64,000 nt of DNA, from assembly GCF_030770395.1 (NCBI RefSeq), contig NZ_CP132480.1, positions 4,041,760 to 4,105,759 of the forward strand, read 5' to 3'. Below, in pieces: positions 58,536-64,000 of the stretch. A program made the position numbers and the translations under genes. The DNA comes from Telluria beijingensis (GTDB taxonomy: Bacteria; Pseudomonadota; Gammaproteobacteria; Burkholderiales; Burkholderiaceae_D). The notes beneath the pieces are model-generated. The model was not told where the DNA came from and searched no databases. It saw nothing but the letters and a program-made list of their open reading frames with translations. The first letter of the stretch is position 1. Each line of letters opens with the position of its first letter.

Positions 58536-60326
58536 GTGAGCTATAACGCCCCGCTGAAAGACATGCAGTTCGTGCTCAATGAACTGGCCAATCTTGCCGA
58601 TATCAACGCGCTGCCCGGTTGCGAAGACGCGACCCCGGACACCGTGGCCGCGGTGCTGGAAGAAAGCGCCAAATTCTGCGGCGAAGTCATCGCCCCGCTG
58701 AACCATGCCGGCGACAAGGAGCCCAGCTCCTGGAAAGACGGCGAAGTCACGACCACCAAAGGTTTCAAGGAAGCCTTCCGCGCCTACGCCGACGCCGGCT
58801 GGCAGGGCGTGCAGCACCCGCAGGACTTTGGCGGCCAGGGCTTGCCGAAGCTGGTAGCCACGCCGTGCATGGAGATGCTGCATGGCGCCAACCTGTCGTT
58901 CGCGCTGGTCGCGCTGCTGTCCGACGGCGCGATCGAGGCGCTGCTGACCGCCGGTTCCGACGAACAGAAGGCGCGCTTCCTCGAGCCGCTGATCTCGGGC
59001 CAGTGGACCGGCACCATGAACCTGACCGAACCGCAAGCCGGCTCCGACCTGGCAGCCGTGCGCACCCGTGCCGAGCCGCAGGGCGACGGCACCTATAAAG
59101 TCTTCGGCACCAAGATCTTCATCACCTATGGCGAGCACGATATGGCCGAGAACATCGTCCACCTGGTGCTGGCGAGGACGCCGGACGCGCCGCCGGGCGT
59201 GAAAGGCATCTCGCTGTTCATCGTGCCCAAGTTCATGATCAACGACGACGGTTCGCTGGACGCGCGCAACGACGTGCACTGCGTCTCGATCGAGCACAAG
59301 CTGGGCATCAAGGCCAGCCCGACCGCCGTGCTGCAGTTCGGCGACCACGGCGGCGCGATCGGCACCCTGGTGGGCGAAGAGAACCGCGGCCTGGAATACA
59401 TGTTCATCATGATGAACGCGGCCCGCTTCGGCGTCGGCATGCAGGGCGTCGGCCTGGCCGAACACGCCTACCAGCAGGCGGTGGCGTTCGCGAAAGACCG
59501 CATCCAGTCGCGCGACGTGGCCGGCTCGCCCGGCCCGGTGGCGATCGTCAACCACCCGGACGTGCGCCGCATGCTGATGTCGATGCGCGCCCAGACCGAG
59601 GCGGCGCGCGCGCTGGCCTATGTCGGCGCCGGCATCTCGGACCTGGCCCACCACCATCCCGACGCGGAGACGCGCAAGGCGAACCTGGCCGTGTATGAAT
59701 ACCTGGTCCCGGTGATCAAGGGCTGGTCGACCGAGATGAGCGAGAACGTGGCGCGCGACGGCGTGCAGGTACATGGCGGCATGGGCTTCATCGAAGAGAC
59801 CGGCGCGGCCCAGCATTACCGCGACGCCAAGATCCTCACCATCTACGAGGGCACGACCGCAATCCAGGCCAACGACCTGGTCGGCCGCAAGACGGTGCGC
59901 GACGGCGGCGCGGTGGCGAAGGGCTTGCTGGCGCAGGTGGACGAGGTGGTGCGCGAACTGCGTGAAACCCAGAGCATCGATTTCACCGCGATCGCGCGCA
60001 GCCTGCGCGACGGGTCGAGCGCGCTGGAGTCGGTGGTCGACTATATGGTCGAATTCGGCAAGAGCGATGTGCGCGGCGTGTACGCGGGCAGCGTGACCTA
60101 TCTGAAGCTGGCCGGCATCGTGCTGGGCGGCTGGCAGATGGCGCGCGCGGCCATCGTGGCGCAGAAGAAGCTCGACGCGGGCGAGGGCGATGCCGCCTTC
60201 TACCGCGCCAAGATCGCCACCGCGCGCTTCTACGCCGACCACATCCTGTCGCAGGCGATGGGCCTGCGGCATGCGATCACGGAAGGCGCGGCCGGCGTGC
60301 TGGCGCTGGATGTCGACCAGTTCTAA
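58536..60326 (+). CDS. Acyl-CoA dehydrogenase, long (DmdC/AcdB-like) form
   Basis: This 596-residue FAD enzyme oxidises acyl-CoA to enoyl-CoA. Core family segments are MNLTEPQAGSDLAAVRTRAEP, QVHGGMGFIEETGAAQHYRDAKILTIYEGTTAIQANDL, with the catalytic Glu in IYEG. About 200 residues more than short-chain enzymes form an extra C-terminal domain (from about 470), as in DmdC-type and FadE-like proteins. It starts with GTG behind AAGAGGAG. The neighbouring etfBA genes encode its probable electron acceptor. Chain-length preference is unknown. Confidence 0.93.
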   Translation: MSYNAPLKDMQFVLNELANLADINALPGCEDATPDTVAAVLEESAKFCGEVIAPLNHAGDKEPSSWKDGEVTTTKGFKEAFRAYADAGWQGVQHPQDFGGQGLPKLVATPCMEMLHGANLSFALVALLSDGAIEALLTAGSDEQKARFLEPLISGQWTGTMNLTEPQAGSDLAAVRTRAEPQGDGTYKVFGTKIFITYGEHDMAENIVHLVLARTPDAPPGVKGISLFIVPKFMINDDGSLDARNDVHCVSIEHKLGIKASPTAVLQFGDHGGAIGTLVGEENRGLEYMFIMMNAARFGVGMQGVGLAEHAYQQAVAFAKDRIQSRDVAGSPGPVAIVNHPDVRRMLMSMRAQTEAARALAYVGAGISDLAHHHPDAETRKANLAVYEYLVPVIKGWSTEMSENVARDGVQVHGGMGFIEETGAAQHYRDAKILTIYEGTTAIQANDLVGRKTVRDGGAVAKGLLAQVDEVVRELRETQSIDFTAIARSLRDGSSALESVVDYMVEFGKSDVRGVYAGSVTYLKLAGIVLGGWQMARAAIVAQKKLDAGEGDAAFYRAKIATARFYADHILSQAMGLRHAITEGAAGVLALDVDQF

Positions 60327-60736
60327 CCGAAGGCGCCGCCCGTAAACAGGATGTCGAACAGCCGCGCCATCGTCCCGATCAGGACGATGGCGCCGGCCAG
60401 CATCGTGATTACCAGCAGCACCGGCAGGACCCAGGTCGAGCGCGACTGGCGGCCGCTGCCCTGGTTATGTTTCGCATCCCATTTCTCGTCCGGCGTGAGG
60501 CCGATCACCAGCGCCTCGATGTAGCCGGCGATGAACGACACCAGCAGCGGCAGCATTACATAAAAGGGATGGGGCTTGACCGCGCCGTACAGGATGCCGG
60601 TGACCGGCAGCGCGCACAGGTGCAGCAGCCCGAGCCGGTCGGCGCCGCCCTTCAGGTAGAAGCGGTGGACCCCGAAGCCGCCCAGCAGCAGGGCGAGCAG
60701 GGTGGCGACGGTCTTGTTCTTGTGGGTAGCGGCCAT
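60323..60736 (-). CDS. TM2-domain membrane protein
   Basis: This 137-residue protein begins with a TM2 domain (NKTVATLLALLLGGFGVHRFYLKGG, with the conserved Gly-x-Gly-x-His-x-Phe-Tyr turn). A second pair of helices and a fourth helix near the C-terminus (VLPVLLVITMLAGAIVLIGTM) follow. TM2 proteins are small membrane proteins of unknown bacterial function. Its stop overlaps the acyl-CoA dehydrogenase stop by 4 bases. The ATG at 60736 is preferred over an upstream frame without homology. Confidence 0.85.
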   Translation of the reverse strand: MAATHKNKTVATLLALLLGGFGVHRFYLKGGADRLGLLHLCALPVTGILYGAVKPHPFYVMLPLLVSFIAGYIEALVIGLTPDEKWDAKHNQGSGRQSRSTWVLPVLLVITMLAGAIVLIGTMARLFDILFTGGAFG

Positions 60737-60918
60737 ATCGTGTCGTTCAATAGTTCGGGACAGCAAGAGTATGGTCGAGATTTGCAGGAATGGCACGTTT
60801 CACGCGACAGGCTGCCGAAATGACGGGGTGGCCGGTGGCGGTGTGGTCGAAAATCGGCGATAATGCTCGATTGTGTCGGGGCGGCGCAGGTTGTTGTCCG
60901 CCGTATTATCAATAACGC

Positions 60919-60948
60919 TTGCTGCTGTTCGGAGTCGCGCGCTATAAT
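60919..60948 (+). promoter_or_regulatory. Promoter of the rpsP operon
   Basis: TTGCTG (60919-60924), 18 bases, TATAAT (60943-60948). The leader before rpsP would be about 35 nt. Confidence 0.55.
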
Positions 60949-60989
60949 CGTCGACTTTCTCCGTCCAGAACAACTTTTTCGGAAATATT

Positions 60990-61238
60990 ATGGTCGTTAT
61001 TCGTTTGGCTCGTGGTGGCGCTAAAAAGCGCCCGTTCTTCAACATCGTTGCAACCGATTCGCGTAACCGTCGCGATGGCCGTTTCATCGAGCGCATCGGT
61101 TTCTACAACCCGATGGCTTCGGGCGCCGAAGTCGGCCTGCGTATCGCTGCTGACCGCCTGGCTCACTGGCAAGGCGTTGGCGCACAACTGTCGCCGACCG
61201 TCGCTCGCCTGGTTGCCCAGAACAAGCCAGCTGCTTGA
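60990..61238 (+). CDS. rpsP: 30S ribosomal protein S16
   Basis: This 82-residue protein has the S16 signature [41 protein letters not shown]. It is part of the 30S platform and needed for subunit assembly. It is first in the conserved operon rpsP-rimM-trmD-rplS. The product has the usual length. Confidence 0.97.
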   Translation: MVVIRLARGGAKKRPFFNIVATDSRNRRDGRFIERIGFYNPMASGAEVGLRIAADRLAHWQGVGAQLSPTVARLVAQNKPAA

Positions 61239-61257
61239 TTTTATTAAGTAGCACGTA

Positions 61258-61812
61258 GTGAGCGATTCAGCAGCAAGCCCGGTGGTTGTTCCCGCTGACC
61301 TGACCCAGGTCGGGCATATCTCCGGGGCGTATGGCATCGTGGGCGGCATCCGTGTCACCCCGTATTCGCAAGACGCGGATGCGCTGCTGAACGTGAAGAC
61401 CTGGTGGCTCGACAAGCCGACTTTGCACGCCGTCACCGTACGGAGCGCAAAACTGCATGGTGGCGACGTGGTCGCGACCCTGGTCGGCATGCGCGACCGC
61501 GACGAGGCCGAGGCACTGAAAGGTGCGTCGGTACAAGTGGCGCGCAGCGAGTTCCCGGCGCTCGAAGAAGACGAGTATTACTGGTCCGACCTGATCGGCC
61601 TGGATGTGGTCAACCTGCAGGGCGAAGCCCTGGGCAAGGTGATCGACATGATGCACAACGGCGCGCAATCGATCCTGCGCATCACGCCGGTGGCGGATCC
61701 CGCCGCCGCGACCAAGGCGCCCGAGCGCCTCGTGCCGTTCGTGGACCAGTTCGTCAAGACCGTCAGCCTCGAGCAAAAACTGATTACCCTGGACTGGGGC
61801 CTCGATTTTTGA
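61258..61812 (+). CDS. rimM: Ribosome maturation factor RimM
   Basis: This 184-residue protein has an N-terminal RimM barrel (VGHISGAYGIVGGIRVTPYSQDADALLNVKTWW) and a C-terminal PRC barrel (EEDEYYWSDLIGLDVVNLQGEALGKVIDMMHNGAQSILRI). It binds S19 and aids 30S head assembly. The start is GTG at 61258, 20 bases after rpsP; no ATG fits. Confidence 0.95.
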   Translation: MSDSAASPVVVPADLTQVGHISGAYGIVGGIRVTPYSQDADALLNVKTWWLDKPTLHAVTVRSAKLHGGDVVATLVGMRDRDEAEALKGASVQVARSEFPALEEDEYYWSDLIGLDVVNLQGEALGKVIDMMHNGAQSILRITPVADPAAATKAPERLVPFVDQFVKTVSLEQKLITLDWGLDF

Positions 61813-61839
61813 GCCCGTCCGGTAGAGGAGCACAGCGCG

Positions 61840-62601
61840 ATGCAGTTTGACGTCGTCAGCTTGTTCCCTGAAATGTTCGCCGCATTGACGCAGTCGGGAG
61901 TAACCCGGCGCGCCTTCGAACAGCAGCGCTGGGGCCTCACCCTGTGGAATCCACGCGATTTCACGCAGGACCGCCACCGCACCGTGGACGATCGCCCTTA
62001 CGGCGGCGGCCCCGGGATGGTGATGATGGCCCGGCCGCTCGAAGCGACGATCAATGCAGCGAAGCAAAGACAAACCGAGCTCGGCCTGCCGAGCCCGCGC
62101 GTGGTGTTCATGTCGCCGCAAGGCAAGCCATTGAGCCACGAACGGGCGATGGCGCTCAAGGACGAGCCCGGCCTGGTGATCCTGTGCGGCCGCTACGAAG
62201 CGGTGGACCAGCGTCTGCTGGACCGCTGTGTCGACGAAGAGATCTCTCTCGGCGACTTCGTGCTGTCGGGCGGTGAATTGCCGGCCATGGCCTTGATGGA
62301 TGCGGTGGTGCGGCTGATCCCCGGCGTGCTGGGCGACGATGCCTCGGCGGTCGAAGATAGCTTCGTCAACGGCCTGCTCGATTCGCCGCACTATACGCGG
62401 CCGGAGGTGTACGAAGACATGCCGGTGCCGCCGGTCCTGATGGGCGGCAACCATGCGGAAATCGTCAAGTGGCGCCGTCAGCGCATGCTGGAGGCGACCG
62501 CGGCGAAACGGCCCGATCTGCTGGACAAGGCGCGCGCCGCTGGCCAGCTGAGCAAGAAGGACGAACAGTTCCTGGCAAGTTTGGAAAAACCTGCCGAGTA
62601 A
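61840..62601 (+). CDS. trmD: tRNA (guanine37-N1)-methyltransferase
   Basis: This 253-residue SPOUT methyltransferase modifies G37 next to the anticodon and prevents frameshifting. Motifs include [39 protein letters not shown] and the trefoil-knot SAM site [42 protein letters not shown] precedes the ATG. Confidence 0.97.
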   Translation: MQFDVVSLFPEMFAALTQSGVTRRAFEQQRWGLTLWNPRDFTQDRHRTVDDRPYGGGPGMVMMARPLEATINAAKQRQTELGLPSPRVVFMSPQGKPLSHERAMALKDEPGLVILCGRYEAVDQRLLDRCVDEEISLGDFVLSGGELPAMALMDAVVRLIPGVLGDDASAVEDSFVNGLLDSPHYTRPEVYEDMPVPPVLMGGNHAEIVKWRRQRMLEATAAKRPDLLDKARAAGQLSKKDEQFLASLEKPAE

Positions 62602-62716
62602 GAATATGCGCAGGCAGTACAGCGCATGCAATCATGGGCATGTTGCCCGTGGTTCAACCCCATCCTCTACTGGGCGAAGGTAGTGCCAGCAAGATGGTTT
62701 TTGGAGTCATAAAAAA

Positions 62717-63106
62717 ATGAATCTGATTCAACAACTCGAGCAAGAAGAAATTGCGCGCCTCGGCCGCAAGATCCCTGATTTCGCACCAGGCGACACCGTT
62801 GTCGTCAGCGTCAATGTCGTCGAAGGCAACCGCAAGCGCGCCCAGGCATACGAAGGCGTGGTCATCTCGCGTCGTAACCGCGGCCTGAACTCGAACTTCA
62901 TCGTTCGCAAGATCTCGTCGGGCGAAGGCGTCGAGCGTACCTTCCAGCTGTACTCGCCGCTGATCGCTTCGATCGAAGTCAAGCGTCGTGGTGACGTCCG
63001 CCGCGCCAAGCTGTACTACCTGCGCGAGCGTTCGGGCAAATCGGCTCGTATCAAGGAAAAACTGCCGCAGCGTAAAGTTGCAGCAACCCCAGCCGCTGCT
63101 GAATAA
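62717..63106 (+). CDS. rplS: 50S ribosomal protein L19
   Basis: This 129-residue protein has the L19 core [62 protein letters not shown]. It sits at the 30S-50S interface. The Ala/Pro-rich C-terminal tail (AATPAAAE) is a common variable addition. A strong terminator follows. Confidence 0.97.
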   Translation: MNLIQQLEQEEIARLGRKIPDFAPGDTVVVSVNVVEGNRKRAQAYEGVVISRRNRGLNSNFIVRKISSGEGVERTFQLYSPLIASIEVKRRGDVRRAKLYYLRERSGKSARIKEKLPQRKVAATPAAAE

Positions 63107-63122
63107 GAGCGACTGTGTCCTG

Positions 63123-63150
63123 AAAAAGGCATCCGCGAGGATGCCTTTTT
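63123..63150 (+). terminator. Rho-independent terminator of the rpsP-rplS operon
   Basis: A 12-bp stem AAAAAGGCATCC/GGATGCCTTTTT with a four-base GCGA loop and a T run (TTTTTCTTTT) follows rplS by 16 bases. Confidence 0.9.
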
Positions 63151-63175
63151 CTTTTCCACGTCCAGGAATTCTATT

Positions 63176-63844
63176 TTGGCAAAATTCGTCTTCGATCCGA
63201 CCCAGCTTCCGGTCGCCAGCCTGGCCGGCGAGGCACCCATCGCGTCTGCGCGCCTGACCCCGGCCGCCTTGCGGGCGCGCTTCGCGCAGACCCTGGCCTG
63301 GGTCCCGGAAACGTCGGACGAGGGCAGGGGCATGCTGCCCGGCCAGCTGCGGCGCGCCGCCGTGCTGGTGCCGCTGGTCGAACGGCCAGGCGGCGTGACG
63401 GTGCTGCTCACGCGCCGCACCGACCATCTGTCCAGCCATGCCGGCCAGATCAGTTTTCCGGGCGGGGGCGCCGAAGAGCGGGATTCGTCGCCGATCGAGA
63501 CCGCGCTGCGCGAGACCGAGGAAGAGATCGGCCTGGCGCGCCGCCATATCGAGATCATTGGCGTGTTGCCGGACTACACGACCATCAGCAGCTACCGCGT
63601 GACGCCGGTGGTGGCCCTGGTCCAGCCGCCGTTCGTGCTGCAGCCCGATCCGGGCGAGGTGGCCGAAGCCTTCGAGGTGCCGCTCGCTTTCCTGATGGAT
63701 GGCCTGAACCACCAGCGCCGCGTCATCGACTTGCCGCAGGGCGCCGGCAGCCGGGCCTTTTATACGATGCCGTACGAGCAATATTTTATCTGGGGCGCCA
63801 CCGCCGCCATGCTGCGCAATCTCTTCCATTTTTTGCGCGCGTAA
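63176..63844 (+). CDS. NUDIX hydrolase, CoA pyrophosphatase-like
   Basis: This 222-residue protein has a Nudix box GGGAEERDSSPIETALRETEEEIGL, with all conserved Glu/Gly/Arg positions. The flanking LLTRRTDHLSSHAGQISFPGG is the UPF0035 signature of CoA pyrophosphatases (NudL/PCD1), which split CoA to phosphopantetheine and 3',5'-ADP. The start is TTG at 63176 with AGGA eight bases before it. It lies beyond the rplS terminator and needs its own promoter. Confidence 0.9.
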   Translation: MAKFVFDPTQLPVASLAGEAPIASARLTPAALRARFAQTLAWVPETSDEGRGMLPGQLRRAAVLVPLVERPGGVTVLLTRRTDHLSSHAGQISFPGGGAEERDSSPIETALRETEEEIGLARRHIEIIGVLPDYTTISSYRVTPVVALVQPPFVLQPDPGEVAEAFEVPLAFLMDGLNHQRRVIDLPQGAGSRAFYTMPYEQYFIWGATAAMLRNLFHFLRA

Positions 63845-63934
63845 AACTTTCTTACAGGCCCGGATTTGATTCTGGCAGGCTTCTCCGCTATCGTAGCGGG
63901 GCAGTCGTATTGCCAAAACAAAAAAGGGTTCCTG

Positions 63935-64000
63935 ATGACATTCTTTTCCATCCTGTGCGCACTGCTCATCGAGCAACTGAAACCGCTGCGCGCCGATAAC
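63935..64000 (+). CDS. CobD/CbiB-family protein, first 22 residues (continues beyond window)
   Basis: Only MTFFSILCALLIEQLKPLRA and two more residues are in the window. The opening FSILxALLIEQxKPL is typical of betaproteobacterial proteins annotated CobD/CbiB or AmpE-like, here usually located next to this NUDIX gene. AAAAGGGTTCCTG precedes the ATG. The identification rests on a short segment and gene order. Confidence 0.6.
   Translation, partial: MTFFSILCALLIEQLKPLRADN

Overview
The window is GC-rich chromosomal DNA of a betaproteobacterium, most likely Burkholderiales/Oxalobacteraceae of the Massilia-Duganella-Janthinobacterium group. This placement is inferred from the rpsP-rimM-trmD-rplS-NUDIX-CobD gene order, a second long IF-1 gene, a PEP-CTERM protein, the many two-component and ECF-sigma genes, and the protein sequences themselves. 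No rRNA, tRNA, CRISPR, prophage or insertion sequence was recognised. Housekeeping genes include glnS, trpS, alaS, pyrF, sbcB, etfBA and the rpsP operon.

Layout. 1-4.3 kb: the 3' end of a GH2 glycosidase, a SlyB-like lipoprotein, a VanZ-like/zinc-ribbon pair, a probable small RNA and an SDR dehydrogenase. 4.4-8.8 kb: a five-gene run of S33 hydrolase, NatA/NatB-type ABC exporter, ECF sigma factor and membrane protein (candidate anti-sigma). 8.8-10.7 kb: lemA with two TPM-domain genes. 10.8-15.7 kb: pyrF, a REP pair, sbcB, a cNMP-binding/GGDEF protein, a BtuF-like binding protein and an HPF-like factor. 16-21 kb: a chemoreceptor, an EntS-like MFS transporter, a 2Fe-2S/FAD reductase and an NAD-binding epimerase-like protein. 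21.1-26.2 kb: a small HTH-like protein, an unusual protein with 24 copies of a Trp-Cys repeat, a CHASE-type histidine kinase and a single-domain receiver. 26.3-32.3 kb: glnS, then a co-directional run of a J-domain protein, three unknown proteins and an YnfM-like MFS transporter, then infA2. 32.8-39 kb: a KaiC-like ATPase overlapping a hybrid kinase, an ECF sigma/anti-sigma pair and a DUF4394 lipoprotein. 39-47 kb: an S33 hydrolase, a divergent MFS/LysR pair, a CoA transferase and a GH1-like/RmlD fusion. 47-56 kb: trpS, a zinc-ribbon membrane protein, a DUF3597 protein, DUF1294, a GDPD phosphodiesterase, alaS and a PEP-CTERM protein with a sigma-54-type promoter. 56-64 kb: a TusA-like protein, etfBA with an acyl-CoA dehydrogenase, a TM2 protein, the ribosomal protein/tRNA modification operon, a NUDIX hydrolase and the first codons of a CobD/CbiB-family gene.

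Functional themes. Signalling is heavily represented (two histidine kinases, a receiver, a KaiC, a GGDEF protein, a chemoreceptor and two ECF sigma factors). Envelope and polysaccharide functions are also common (GH2, GH1/RmlD, PEP-CTERM, lipoproteins). The item most worth follow-up is the repeat protein at 21481-23007. Its 48-bp repeats are identical over about 890 bp, and each encodes the 16-residue unit AWCAAPGKQAAQAADT after a conserved His/Cys-containing N-terminal domain. Further leads are a compact small RNA locus at 3114-3243, an apparently leaderless receiver gene, and the J-domain/unknown/MFS cluster.
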